The notes: generated by a model not told the origin, from the sequence alone. A stretch of DNA of 64,000 nucleotides from Cohnella hashimotonis (GCF_030014955.1 NZ_JAGRPV010000001.1:7316001-7380000); one strand, 5' to 3'; positions 42,225 through 51,835 are shown, counted from the first letter of the stretch. Translations and numbers: made by a program.

Positions 42225-44813
42225 TTACTGTGCTTGCTCCGGGTTGCTAATGCTCGTCGGACGAAGCTCGTCGCAAGAGAACGAAGCGTCGACGCCGTAT
42301 ACGGTCACTTGCCGGCGCTCTCCCGGAAGCAAATCGAAATATTCGTCGGACAGCCTCGTCCGATCGTCCAGGCCGAATTGCACCGCATGCGCATACGTGT
42401 CCGAGCTGACCGTGAAGCTCGCTTCGTCCCCGCGCACCTCGAAGGATGAGATCGTCAGCTTCGCGGCGGGGATCCGCAGCTTGCGGAACACCTCCGTCCG
42501 AAGCGTCGACGGCGCAACGATGCGCTCCCGCGGGGATGCGCCGTTCCCCTGCGCAGTAGAGCTAGAGCCGTGGCCTTGCGGCGATGCGCTGCGCGGAATG
42601 ACGGCCAGCGTGCCTTGCAAATCATCGTGCTCGCCCAGCGGCAGCGTCAGCACCTCCCCGCGCGAATGCGCGGGCAGCTCAATCGTGACCGGACGCGTCT
42701 CGCGCTGCCGGCCGTCGAAGGAGACATACCCCGCCTCCGCCTCCAGCCGGATCGGTGCCGGCGTCTCGTTGATTCCGACCACGCGCGCGACGCCGCCTTC
42801 CCGGCGGATAATGAGCTTGACCGGGTCGAACGCCCGCTTCACGTAGTAGTAAGCGATCTTCCGCGTCGCGTAATAGTCGATAATCGACCAGCCCACCTCG
42901 CCCCAGCAATCGTTATACATCCAGAATAAGCCGCCCGAGCAGAGCTCCTTGTAGCGGAACGACTCCAGCGAATAGCCGTACATAAGCCCCTGGCACACGC
43001 CCGCATAGTGCAGGTATTCGTCGGTCGACAAGCCCTCGGCGTCGATATAATGCTTGCTCACGCCCGCGGCGACGGTTTCTTTCTCGAAAAAGTTATTATG
43101 GTACTTCCATATCTCCCCGTTCCTGTCCAGAGGAGACCCGCCATGGTAAGCCTCGATCGAGGATCGGCGGCAGGGTCCCACGTAGCCGTACTCGGACACG
43201 AACTTGGCGTCGAGGCGATCGTAGGCCTCGGGCGCGATGCGCTTCTCCATATCCGGGCTCATCATGCCTTCGTGCCAGTGATGCACGTCGCCCATTCGGT
43301 GGTCATTCGGCTGCGCGCCTCCGTACGGGGAGCCGTTCCAGTACGGAATATCCGGACAATTCCGCCTGACGGCCCGCGGAGCGAGCTCGTTATACAGCAC
43401 CGCTCCTCCGAAGAACGGCGGCTTCCGCCCTTCCGCGGTCCATTGCACGATGGCCCAATGGTCTTCGTTGTCCCCGCACCAGAGAACGAGCGAAGGGTGG
43501 TTGCGCAGGCGGCGGGTCTGATAGTCCATCTCCGCCTCCGCTTCCCTTCGGAACCATGCCAGATGATCGGGAAACAGCCCGCAGGCGAACATAAAATCCT
43601 GCCAGACCATGATGCCGTTCTCGTCGCACGCGCGATAAAACGCGTCGCGTTCGTAGAGGCCGCCGCCCCACACCCGCAGCATATTGAACTGGGCCTCCCG
43701 CGCTTCCCCGATCAGCGTCGCGTACTTTCCGTCGGATACGCGGGTATGGATCGAATCGGCTGGGATCCAGTTTGCCCCTTTGCAGAAGGCGCGGACGCCG
43801 TTGATTTCGATCGCGAACAGCCGTTCATCCTCCCCGACCTTATCCTGCAGCAGCCGTACCGAGCGGATGCCGTGGCGAAAAGCCGGGAAGTCGACGCGCC
43901 CGCGCGCCGTCTTCGCCGCAACCCGAATCTCGTACAGGTGGGGTGCTCCCATCCCGTTGGGCCACCATAGCTTCGCGCCTTCGACGACGCCTTCCAGGTC
44001 GAGAAAATGGACGCCCGAGCGGACGCATACCTCCTCCTCCAAGGCCAGGATGACGCGATCGCCGTCCAGCACCTCGACGGTGATCGTCGCTTCCGTCGTC
44101 GCCAGGGAAAGGAAGCTCTCCAGCTCCACCTCCAGGCGCAAGTCCGCCCGCGCGTCCGCCTTTTTCGTATAGGCTCTGACGCCCCGGATCGCAAGGTCCC
44201 GGTAACCGGTCAGCGTGACTTCTCCCATGATGCCGCATGTCGGCACCTTCGGCCCCCAATCCCAGCCGAAGCCGTATTGCGGCTTCCGGACGAACGTTCT
44301 GTGCGGGTCTCCTCTGCCGTACGCTTCGCAGTCGATCAGGTTATTTCTAAGAAAGGCCGTATCCTGCTCGCTGAAGTGCTCGACCCCCGAAGTGACGCGC
44401 ACCCACAGCGAATTGTCCCCTTCCGTCAACGCCTCCCTGACAGTCCTCGTAAACGGGTAGAACGCGCTGCGATGATGTCCGATGTGCCGGCCGTTCAGAA
44501 AGACGTCCGCCTCGGCGTCCAGCGATTCCAGGGACAGCTCGACCGTGTCGTAGGCCATGAACGCCGCGTCAAGATAAAAGCTCGTTTTGAACCACCAGGA
44601 CTTCAGTTGCGTCCACTCACATGCGAAGGAGTTCAGGCCTTCCAGCGGTTCCAGGATGATGCCCGCTTCGATCAGCGGCATATGGATGTCGCAAGGCACC
44701 TGCGCGCCGAGCCAGCCTTCCGTCTGCCGCATTACCTCCGCAGCGTGCTCCGGCCCCCTGTGCAGCTCCTCGTAACGGACGAACCAATCCTGCTTCAATG
44801 CCAATCGTCTCAA
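42225..44813 (-). CDS. GH2 beta-mannosidase
   Basis: 862-aa cytoplasmic exo-beta-mannosidase, the typical GH2 mannosidase size. Seen: an N-terminal jelly roll with LNSFACEWTQLKSWWFKTSF, the Ig-like GH2 sandwich, then the barrel with FCKGANWIPADS, NMLRVWGGGLYE, WQDFMFACGLFP, acid/base Glu450 in WCGDNED and nucleophile Glu541 in FVSEYG. The W-x-G-x-N-E and SEYG motifs are of the mannosidase rather than the galactosidase branch. TTG 44813 has AGGAGGG overlapping the upstream stop, so it is coupled to the SGNH gene. It should release mannose from imported beta-mannosides. Confidence 0.92.
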   Translation of the reverse strand: MRRLALKQDWFVRYEELHRGPEHAAEVMRQTEGWLGAQVPCDIHMPLIEAGIILEPLEGLNSFACEWTQLKSWWFKTSFYLDAAFMAYDTVELSLESLDAEADVFLNGRHIGHHRSAFYPFTRTVREALTEGDNSLWVRVTSGVEHFSEQDTAFLRNNLIDCEAYGRGDPHRTFVRKPQYGFGWDWGPKVPTCGIMGEVTLTGYRDLAIRGVRAYTKKADARADLRLEVELESFLSLATTEATITVEVLDGDRVILALEEEVCVRSGVHFLDLEGVVEGAKLWWPNGMGAPHLYEIRVAAKTARGRVDFPAFRHGIRSVRLLQDKVGEDERLFAIEINGVRAFCKGANWIPADSIHTRVSDGKYATLIGEAREAQFNMLRVWGGGLYERDAFYRACDENGIMVWQDFMFACGLFPDHLAWFRREAEAEMDYQTRRLRNHPSLVLWCGDNEDHWAIVQWTAEGRKPPFFGGAVLYNELAPRAVRRNCPDIPYWNGSPYGGAQPNDHRMGDVHHWHEGMMSPDMEKRIAPEAYDRLDAKFVSEYGYVGPCRRSSIEAYHGGSPLDRNGEIWKYHNNFFEKETVAAGVSKHYIDAEGLSTDEYLHYAGVCQGLMYGYSLESFRYKELCSGGLFWMYNDCWGEVGWSIIDYYATRKIAYYYVKRAFDPVKLIIRREGGVARVVGINETPAPIRLEAEAGYVSFDGRQRETRPVTIELPAHSRGEVLTLPLGEHDDLQGTLAVIPRSASPQGHGSSSTAQGNGASPRERIVAPSTLRTEVFRKLRIPAAKLTISSFEVRGDEASFTVSSDTYAHAVQFGLDDRTRLSDEYFDLLPGERRQVTVYGVDASFSCDELRPTSISNPEQAQ

Positions 44814-44825
44814 TCCGGCACCCTC

Positions 44826-45959
44826 CTATTTCAGAATTCCGATCATTCCTAAATGAAAGTCGGTTCCCCGGCAATCCTCGCGGTTGCCGTGAACGACCTC
44901 CAGCTCGATATGATGCCGGCCCGCCGGCAGCTCGTCCGCGATCCAGTACGGCCTGAGCCAGCCGCCGTCCAGGCACCAGTCCGGCCGGTCGCGGCTGACC
45001 GCGACGGCGTCTCCCCCGTCCAGCCGATAGACGAATTCCGCCGACTTCTTGCCGAAGTCGAAGATCAGGACCAGCCCTCTCCCCGAGAACGAGAAAGAGA
45101 GCTTCGCGCCGATCGCCGAAGTGCTCAGCAGCCGGTCCACCCTAGGCATCAAGGCAGCCGCCCGCCTGATCGTCCAGGGTCCCTCCAGCTGCACCTCCTC
45201 GAACGGCACAAGCTTCGTACGCTCCCAGTGATGGGGATTAAAGGCCGGCGGCAACGCCCGCGACGGCAGGTTCGCCCGGTCGAGCGGGTTCGGTGCGTCC
45301 GTATCCGAATCGGCATCGGGCGCTGCTGCATGAGGCGCTGCGGCAGGGAGCGTTGTCGTCAGCTCCCGCTCCAACAAGGCAATCACGCATTGGCCGTAAC
45401 TCAGGCTTCCCCGATGGGTCGGGTGCAGCCCGTCCGGCAGCCATTCGTCCCAGGTCATGCGTCCTTTGGCTACTTCCTCCCAAGCATGGCGCCCCGCCCA
45501 CACCGAGCTGATCCCGTAATGCTCGGCCAATTGCTCGAACTCGGCGATCGAGCCCGGCACCTCCTTGCGCGACATCGCTTCGTACATTCTTTGGCTGTAG
45601 GTATAGACCAGGACCAGTTCGCTGCGGCCGTCCGCCAGCAATTTGCGGAGCAGCCCTTCTCTTGCCCGCATGCGGGGCTCGGACGCCGTCAGATAGTCAT
45701 TGACGGCGAACTCGACGAAGATCAGGTCGCATTCGCGTTCGATCAGATCCCGTTCCGCCCGGAACACCGCCAGATCGCTGCCCGTGGCGCCGATCGCCGC
45801 ATTCTCGACGACGATCCGGGTGCGGGGAAACGTCTCCGCGAACCACCGCGTCACCGGCTCCGGCCAATTATGCGCCGATCTGCCGTCTTCCGTTATCGAT
45901 CCTCCGATGAATCCCAACGTCACCGTGCCGCCCCGGAGCTTATTTCTCGTCCGTGCCAA
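44826..45959 (-). CDS. SGNH/GDSL hydrolase, likely carbohydrate esterase
   Basis: 377 aa. An N-terminal SGNH domain (~10-200): block I GFIGGSITE (Ser), Gly in NAAIGATGS, Asn in VEFAVNDY, and Asp-x2-His in PDGLHPTHRG. The C-terminal ~150 residues form a beta-sandwich accessory domain (VQLEGPWTIRRAAAL... LELEVVHGNRED). It likely removes acetyl groups from sugars before GH2 acts. No signal peptide. The start is uncertain: TTG 45959 with a weak site (AAGAAG). First gene of the hydrolase unit, divergent from the AraC regulator. Confidence 0.85.
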   Translation of the reverse strand: MARTRNKLRGGTVTLGFIGGSITEDGRSAHNWPEPVTRWFAETFPRTRIVVENAAIGATGSDLAVFRAERDLIERECDLIFVEFAVNDYLTASEPRMRAREGLLRKLLADGRSELVLVYTYSQRMYEAMSRKEVPGSIAEFEQLAEHYGISSVWAGRHAWEEVAKGRMTWDEWLPDGLHPTHRGSLSYGQCVIALLERELTTTLPAAAPHAAAPDADSDTDAPNPLDRANLPSRALPPAFNPHHWERTKLVPFEEVQLEGPWTIRRAAALMPRVDRLLSTSAIGAKLSFSFSGRGLVLIFDFGKKSAEFVYRLDGGDAVAVSRDRPDWCLDGGWLRPYWIADELPAGRHHIELEVVHGNREDCRGTDFHLGMIGILK

Positions 45960-46183
45960 GCTGCTTCTTGTTATGATCGTGTCCGTACCGATCCACCTCG
46001 TTCTCCGCTGTTTTCCTTAAATTTAGCGGGCCGCGCTTCCGGCGTACACTTTGATTTGCGTCGGTCTCTTCAAATAAACGCTCTAAATAATGTTCGTTTC
46101 TATGAGATTTGTCCGTTATATTTACTTTTGGCATGGCCTGGGCTATCTTAGCTTCTACCAGACCTATAAGGGGAAGCCCGTCC

Positions 46184-48562
46184 ATGAAGCTGAAGACCAA
46201 GATCAAATCGAAAATCCTTCTGAAAATGGTGCTGTGGTTCAGCGCTTCCGCCTTGTTTATCGTCGGCATTCTGTCGGTCGTCATCTATTGGAACGCGCAA
46301 AGTCTGATGGTCAAAAAGGAATCGGACAACAACCAAAAAATCCTGTTCCAGGTCAAATACAATACGAACCTGATGAACGACGCCATTACCCGGCTTGCGC
46401 AATCGATCTTCCTGAACGGGGATATTAATAAGATCATGTACGCGAAAGAGGAAAATATGGTCGATGTCATCATCCGGATGAACACCGCCGTGACCTCCTT
46501 AACCTCGTCGTATCCTTACGTTCATTCCATCAGCATTTACAACCGCAATCTGGATCAGTTTTACAACGCCGGCTCCCCGGTCTTCTTCAACGATACGCAG
46601 CTGTCCGAGCTGAACGCGTCCGACCGGGTGCTCCCCAAGTTAAAACCGATTTATCGCGATATCCACAAAGTGATGAACGGCCGGGTCGAGAGCGAACACG
46701 TTCTTTCCTATTTTATGTACGAGACGCCGATGGACGACGAGAAGCCGAGCGCGCTGGTCATCAACGTCAAGCCGGAGTGGCTGCTCGAGAACATTCGGCA
46801 AATCAATATGATCGATCCGCAGAAAAAGAGCAGCATCTTCCTCCTCGATCAACAGGACGACATCGTGGATACCGATCAAGCCGCAGAGAAGCAGAATCAA
46901 TTGAAATGGTTCCAGCAGGAATACACGCGTTACAAGCAGTCCGATCCCACCCCGTCAACCGACGGCTCCTTCAAGAGAACCTACATGGACACCCAATACT
47001 TGGTCACCTTCAGCTATATGGACAGCATCGGCATGACCCTGATGAAGATTCAGCCGGCGCTGGAGGTCAATGGCTACTTAAACAGCTTCAAAACCAGCAT
47101 TATTTTCATAACGGTCTTCGTCCTGCTGATGGCGATCGCGATTTCCGTGAGCATTTCCCGCAAAATTTACAGTCCGATCGGCAATCTCGTACAGACGATA
47201 TCCGCCGGACGGATGCACAAATTCGATCTGCGGGGGACCGGAGACGAAATCTCGTACCTGGACTCGGTATACAAGCAATCCATGGAGCAATTGAACCTGT
47301 TCGATAAGCAGCGGTACCAGTATGAAGACGTCATCAAGCATTATTGGCTGAATCGGCTGCTTACGGAAAAGGTGAAGCTGGGCAAGACGGAACTGGCGGA
47401 TCTTTTTCTCGAAACGAAGATCGCGCTGCCCCTGGAAGGCACCTATGCCGTACTGCTCCTGAAAATCGACAACTACAGGCGCTTCCAGCAAACCTTCTCC
47501 GCGCAGGACAAAGAAACGATACGCTTCGCCATCATCAACATCGCTTCCGAATGGGTGGCCAAGAAATACGTGAACGAAGGCCTCGACCTGCGGGACGACC
47601 ATGTCGCAATCATGCTCAGCCTCCCGGCGGAGGACGAGACATTCGAGGAAGAAATAGCCGCGTTGATCCGGGAGGCGCAGCAATTCGTCCAGCAGTATTA
47701 CAAAATCACGTTTACCGCTTCCCTCAGTCCTGCGCTGCATCGGCTCGAGGCCTTGCCTACGCTCTACAACAAAGCGTTGGAGCAGTCCGTATACCGGTTC
47801 ATCTACGGCCATCGTTCCGTCATCGATTCGAAGGCGGTCCTCGCCAACGAAGCCGGCAAGAAGAAGGGTTATTCCAAACCGCTCGAAGAGCAGTTTCAGG
47901 AAGCGATTCTCAAGGGCGATACGACCGGGATCGAAAGCGCCTTGAAGCCGTTATTCGATGAGATGACCCAGCTAAGCTACTATAATGCGATGGCTTCCAC
48001 CTTCCGCCTGCTGGAAATCGCGAGAAAGACGCTGGAGCAGCGCCTCGCGACCGACTTGTCGGCGCTTCCGATCGATCTCTCCGCCTTCTCGCTGTCGATC
48101 ATGGAGAACGAGACCCTGGGCGGGATCTTCGACAGGCTCGTCGATACGCTCGGCCAAGCGCTGCGCGCCCACGAAGGGGGAGAGCTTCCGCCTCCCAAGG
48201 TCAACCATTACGTCGTCGAGACGGTATCCGAATACATATTGACGCACTACGACGATCCGACGCTATGCCTGGCCTCGATCGCTTCGATGATGAAAATCAC
48301 GCAGCGGCGCCTCGGCAATCTTTTCAAGGAGGTGATGGAGGTATCCGTTGCCGACTTCATCAATGAGACAAGGCTGACGAAGGCCGCGGAATTATTGACC
48401 GGAAGCGAAGTCAGCGTACGCGAGATCGTGGAAAAGGTGGGCGTGCTGAACGAAACCTATTTCTTCAGCCTGTTCAAGAAACGGTTCGGCGTGACGCCGA
48501 AGGAGTACGCCTTGCAGAATAACGTCAAGCAGCTGAAGAAATCCGGTCCCCATACGGAATAA
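46184..48562 (+). CDS. Membrane-anchored AraC-family regulator of the glycan locus
   Basis: 792 aa. TM1 (~13-38), an extracellular Cache-like sensor (~40-290), TM2 (~303-325), a HAMP-like segment (SRKIYSPIGNLVQTISAGR), a cytoplasmic linker, and a C-terminal AraC double HTH (~690-790: TLCLASIASMMKITQRRLGNLFKE, VSVREIVEKVGVLNETYFFSLFKKRFGVTPKEY). It combines sensing and DNA binding in one chain, a design common beside GH/ABC loci in Paenibacillus. ATG 46184 follows AAGGGGAAG. The natural targets are the divergent SGNH-GH2 unit and the GH3 gene 18 bases downstream. Confidence 0.92.
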   Translation: MKLKTKIKSKILLKMVLWFSASALFIVGILSVVIYWNAQSLMVKKESDNNQKILFQVKYNTNLMNDAITRLAQSIFLNGDINKIMYAKEENMVDVIIRMNTAVTSLTSSYPYVHSISIYNRNLDQFYNAGSPVFFNDTQLSELNASDRVLPKLKPIYRDIHKVMNGRVESEHVLSYFMYETPMDDEKPSALVINVKPEWLLENIRQINMIDPQKKSSIFLLDQQDDIVDTDQAAEKQNQLKWFQQEYTRYKQSDPTPSTDGSFKRTYMDTQYLVTFSYMDSIGMTLMKIQPALEVNGYLNSFKTSIIFITVFVLLMAIAISVSISRKIYSPIGNLVQTISAGRMHKFDLRGTGDEISYLDSVYKQSMEQLNLFDKQRYQYEDVIKHYWLNRLLTEKVKLGKTELADLFLETKIALPLEGTYAVLLLKIDNYRRFQQTFSAQDKETIRFAIINIASEWVAKKYVNEGLDLRDDHVAIMLSLPAEDETFEEEIAALIREAQQFVQQYYKITFTASLSPALHRLEALPTLYNKALEQSVYRFIYGHRSVIDSKAVLANEAGKKKGYSKPLEEQFQEAILKGDTTGIESALKPLFDEMTQLSYYNAMASTFRLLEIARKTLEQRLATDLSALPIDLSAFSLSIMENETLGGIFDRLVDTLGQALRAHEGGELPPPKVNHYVVETVSEYILTHYDDPTLCLASIASMMKITQRRLGNLFKEVMEVSVADFINETRLTKAAELLTGSEVSVREIVEKVGVLNETYFFSLFKKRFGVTPKEYALQNNVKQLKKSGPHTE

Positions 48563-48580
48563 GAAAGAGGGCCTCCCTTT

Positions 48581-50320
48581 ATGAAGTACCGCATTATCGT
48601 GACAGACCGCGCCAAGCGAATCGTCGAGGAAATGAACTTCCGCCGCCTGCTGAAGCAAGTCTGCTGCCCGACCCTGGGACACGTCGGCGCGGAGCGCCTC
48701 GAGGAATTCGGCGCGATGTTCTTCCACCCCATGGATCGCGCGGAGCTGCAGGAAGCCATTCGCCGCTTGAAGGAAGTCAGCGAAGTCCCTCCGTTTATCG
48801 TCAGCGATATGGAGTGCGGGCCCGGCAATATGATACGGGGCGCCACGAAGTTCACTTCGATGATGGGACTCAGCCAGGCGAATTCGGAGGAACTCGCCTA
48901 CGAGGTCGGCCGGATCGCCGCGGCGGAAGCCGGCGAGATCGGTTTTAACTGGACCTTCTCGCCGGTCGCGGATATCGCGTCGGACGCGGATAGCCCCGTC
49001 GTGAGCACGAGGAGCGCCGGCCACAAGCCGGAGCAAGTCGTGAAGATCGCAGGCGGCTATATGAAAGGTCTGCAGGAGCATGGCATGATGGCTACGATCA
49101 AGCATTTTCCGGGGGACGGATTCTCCTCCTGGGACCAGCATCTGACCACGCCGAACCTGCCGCTTGACGCAGCCTCGTGGAGAAACGGGCCGGGGCGCGT
49201 CTTTCGGGAGCTGATCGATCAGGGTGCCATGGCGGTAATGCCGGGACATATCGCGCTGCCCGCCTTCGACGAGCCCGACGCGCGCGGCCTGTATCCGCCG
49301 GCGACGGTATCGAGGAAGCTGCTGATCGAGCTGCTGAGGCAAGAGCTGGGCTTCGAAGGCTTGATCGTGTCCGACGCGATCAACATGGGCGGGGTCGTCG
49401 GCTATATGAACTATTACGACGCCTGCGCGGCGGCGCTGACGAACGGCTGCGACATGCTGCTGTTTCCGCAGATGGACGAGCGCTTCTATGCGGAGATGGA
49501 GCGGCGGCACCGCGAGGGGAGCTTGACGCTTGCGACGCTCCGGGACCGGGCGAGCCGCATCGTGTCGTTGAAGGAGCAGTTCGGGCTTTTCGGGGCTTCG
49601 TCCGCAGGGCGGGGTCGAGAGCGCGGCGAGCAGGCGATCGCGGGACGGCAGCCTGAAGGACAGGAGGTCCCAGGACAGGAGATCGCAGGACAGAAGATCG
49701 CAGGACAGGAGATCGCAGCGAGTAACAGCGCTGCCCGCAGCGCTGGCGCGGAACAGGAAGGCGCCGTTCCGGATAAAGCTGCCCGTGCGGTAGCAGTAGC
49801 GGAGGCCGTCTCGGAACGGAGCATTACCATCGTCCGCGATCGGGAAGGGCTCCTCCCTTACCGCTTCACGCCTGCAACGAAGGTGCTGCATGTCGTGATC
49901 GTCAATAATCACGACCGCTACGGCGAGCTCTGGGAGCGAATGAAACGCGAGATCGGCAAATATGCCGGGACGGTCGACCAATGGCTCGACCCCGGTCCCG
50001 ACGCCTTGTTCCAAGTCGCCGCCGATCAGGCCTACGACGTAATGATATGCTCGATCGGAGGCCGCTTGAGCTACGGGCTCAATGTCGTCCGCCTGCACGA
50101 CGAGGTGGCGAGGAACATGATGGGCGGCTGGACCAAGCTGGGGACGCCGGTTATTTTCATCGCCCACTTCCATCCCTTCGTGCACAAGGAATACGCGGCT
50201 TCGATCGACACCATCGTGAACACTTACGGCGATATCGATTGCACCGCGGAGCAGCTCTTAAAAGCCATTGCCGGCGCGGGCGAACGACCGATCAACGCGC
50301 GGCTGTTCGCGCATGACTGA
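48581..50320 (+). CDS. GH3 beta-glycosidase (N-acetylhexosaminidase-like)
   Basis: 579-aa GH3 protein without signal peptide. N-terminal barrel: SDMECGPG (~75-82), KHFPGDG (174-180), and nucleophile Asp265 in VSDAINMGG. KHFPG with a following acidic residue fits NagZ-like members, which use a His/Asp dyad. The C-terminal half (~400-579) has an alpha/beta layer (VLHVVIVNNHDRYGELWERM) but no typical fibronectin domain. Between them (~345-400) is a Gln/Ala-rich linker with four GQEIA-like repeats. Specificity (GlcNAc or another beta-glycoside) is not certain. Co-transcribed with the AraC regulator. Confidence 0.85.
   Translation: MKYRIIVTDRAKRIVEEMNFRRLLKQVCCPTLGHVGAERLEEFGAMFFHPMDRAELQEAIRRLKEVSEVPPFIVSDMECGPGNMIRGATKFTSMMGLSQANSEELAYEVGRIAAAEAGEIGFNWTFSPVADIASDADSPVVSTRSAGHKPEQVVKIAGGYMKGLQEHGMMATIKHFPGDGFSSWDQHLTTPNLPLDAASWRNGPGRVFRELIDQGAMAVMPGHIALPAFDEPDARGLYPPATVSRKLLIELLRQELGFEGLIVSDAINMGGVVGYMNYYDACAAALTNGCDMLLFPQMDERFYAEMERRHREGSLTLATLRDRASRIVSLKEQFGLFGASSAGRGRERGEQAIAGRQPEGQEVPGQEIAGQKIAGQEIAASNSAARSAGAEQEGAVPDKAARAVAVAEAVSERSITIVRDREGLLPYRFTPATKVLHVVIVNNHDRYGELWERMKREIGKYAGTVDQWLDPGPDALFQVAADQAYDVMICSIGGRLSYGLNVVRLHDEVARNMMGGWTKLGTPVIFIAHFHPFVHKEYAASIDTIVNTYGDIDCTAEQLLKAIAGAGERPINARLFAHD
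49655..49715 (+). repeat. Four 15-bp tandem repeats in the GH3 linker
   Basis: Unit GGACAGGAGATCGCA (variants) repeated four times in frame, encoding GQEVP-GQEIA-GQKIA-GQEIA. Copy number could vary by slippage without frameshift. Confidence 0.8.
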
Positions 50321-50374
50321 GGCAAGTAGCAGGATAATGTTCGGTTTGAACCGGAGATTTCTGAGCTATTCCTC

Positions 50375-50412
50375 AAAAAAAGCCTATCCCCTGCAAACGA
50401 CAGAGGATAGGC
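50375..50412 (-). terminator. trpS terminator
   Basis: On the minus strand GCCTATCC and GGATAGGC form an 8-bp stem with a 15-base loop, followed by seven T's, 12 bases after the trpS stop. Confidence 0.8.
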
Positions 50413-50423
50413 ATAGACATTTC

Positions 50424-51413
50424 TCAGTCGAAATAGTTAAGACTCATCGCCTCCCGAACCTCTCCCATCGTGTCCTGAGCGATGTTGCGAGCGCGACGGG
50501 TACCGCTTATTAAGATATCATCAACGATATCCGGTCTCGCGGCATAATAAGACCTGCGCTCCCGCATGGGCTCAATAAGCTGTTCTAGTGCAAGCGCGAT
50601 CTGCCCCTTGCATGCGGAACAACCCATCGTTCCTTTTTCGCAGCCCTCGCGAATTTCTGGCGCTCCGTCAGGCCTGAACGCTTGATGATAAGCGTAAATC
50701 GGGCAGACTTCCGGATGCCCCGGATCGTTTTTATGAATACGGGTCGGGTCCGTCCTCGCCCGTTTGATTTTAAGCGCGATCTCTTCGTACGAGGAATCCA
50801 GCGCGACGGCGTTGCCAAGGCTTTTGCTCATTTTTCCTTTACCGTCGGTCCCCACCAGTCTAGGCATCTCGCTGATCAGCGCTCTCGGCTCTGCAAGTAC
50901 AGGTTTATACAATTCGTTGAATCGGCGCACGATTTTTCGCGACTGTTCCAGATGAGGCAGCTGGTCGTCTCCGACCGGAACGATCGTCGCTTTGCAAAAG
51001 GCGATGTCGGCCGTCTGGCTGACCGGATAACCCAGAAAGCCGTAGTACATATCGTCCAAGCCGCTGTTCTTGGACTCCGACTTGATCGTCGGGTTGTGGC
51101 GCAACGCATTGACCGTGACGAACATGGAGAACAATACGGTTAGCTCCGCGATCTCCGGAATCATAGACTGGACGAAAATCGTTGCGCGATTCGGATCAAT
51201 GCCGACCGCCAAATAATCGAGCGCCACCTCGCGCAGATGGCTTCTGATGAGATTCGGCTTGTCGAAGTGCGTCGTTAACGCTTGCACATCCGCCAGAAGA
51301 ATATACGTTTCATATTGTTGCTGCAGAGCCACGCGATTTTTGAGACTGCCGACGTAATGGCCAAGGTGAAGCTTGCCGGTAACGCGATCTCCTGTCAGTA
51401 CCCGCTCTTTCAT
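50424..51413 (-). CDS. trpS: Tryptophanyl-tRNA synthetase
   Basis: 329-aa class I synthetase charging tRNA-Trp. The HIGH-type motif is KLHLGHYVG (14-22) and KMSKS is at 194-198; LLADVQALT, MYYGFLGYPVSQTADI and PVGDDQLPHLE line the Trp/ATP site. A C-terminal pair of Cys (MGCSACKG) is present. ATG 51411-51413 follows AAGGAGCG. Upstream lies a Trp-specific T-box leader and a Trp-rich ORF that overlaps this start. Confidence 0.95.
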   Translation of the reverse strand: MKERVLTGDRVTGKLHLGHYVGSLKNRVALQQQYETYILLADVQALTTHFDKPNLIRSHLREVALDYLAVGIDPNRATIFVQSMIPEIAELTVLFSMFVTVNALRHNPTIKSESKNSGLDDMYYGFLGYPVSQTADIAFCKATIVPVGDDQLPHLEQSRKIVRRFNELYKPVLAEPRALISEMPRLVGTDGKGKMSKSLGNAVALDSSYEEIALKIKRARTDPTRIHKNDPGHPEVCPIYAYHQAFRPDGAPEIREGCEKGTMGCSACKGQIALALEQLIEPMRERRSYYAARPDIVDDILISGTRRARNIAQDTMGEVREAMSLNYFD

Positions 51414-51492
51414 TGAATAACACGCTCCTTAATTTGGATAATGCAATTCGAAACCCTCGGATAATCCAGCGCCACCACCAACCATCTTCCAT
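51310..51492 (-). CDS. Trp-rich upstream ORF overlapping trpS (putative leader peptide)
   Basis: Starts ATG 51490-51492 (or 51498) after a strong GGGGGTG directly behind the T-box terminator. Codons 5-9 read W-W-W-R-W (TGG at 51472-51480 and 51466-51468), then IIRGF. The frame continues 60 codons, over the trpS ribosome site and start, in another frame. Four Trp codons in five positions just before trpS point to a second, translation-based sensor of charged tRNA-Trp, comparable in logic to rtpLP before anti-TRAP. The part after the Trp cluster has no sign of selection I can see, so the functional piece may be only the first ~15 codons. Confidence 0.5.
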   Translation of the reverse strand: MEDGWWWRWIIRGFRIALSKLRSVLFNERAGTDRRSRYRQASPWPLRRQSQKSRGSAATI

Positions 51493-51514
51493 GGCCATCA
51501 CCCCCTTTAAAAAT

Positions 51515-51834
51515 CAAAAAAACTTCATCCAATAAGGACGAAGTTATCGTGGTACCACCTTAAGTGAACGTACCGTTGCGCATGCTGTGCGAACGATCCG
51601 ATCGGCTCTGTACGGTGCGGAGATCCATACAGTCAGATCTCGATACCGCTCCCTTGGTAACGGCGGGATACCCGGCATTCCCCTACTACATTCAATATGC
51701 AATGGTTCGGGGAAGCAACTCCGAAGGCCATTCGAACATACGCTGGACACCGATTCGCAGCAACCACCGGCTCTCTGCAAGTCCATTAAGTATGCCTACT
51801 TACCCTTCTTCTGCGTTGTTGTGAATATTAGGTG
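51515..51834 (-). promoter_or_regulatory. T-box leader (tRNA-Trp sensing) of trpS
   Basis: Read on the minus strand. Stem I signature AGAGAGCCGGTGGTTGC (near 51760-51776) is followed by GAATGGCC with likely specifier TGG (51728-51730). The T-box AAGGTGGTACCACG is at 51548-51561. Directly behind is a terminator, AACTTCGTCC/GGATGAAGTT with seven T's (51521-51545, T-run to 51514). Uncharged tRNA-Trp would pair with the TGG and the T-box bulge and prevent termination. Confidence 0.9.
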
Positions 51835-51835
51835 T

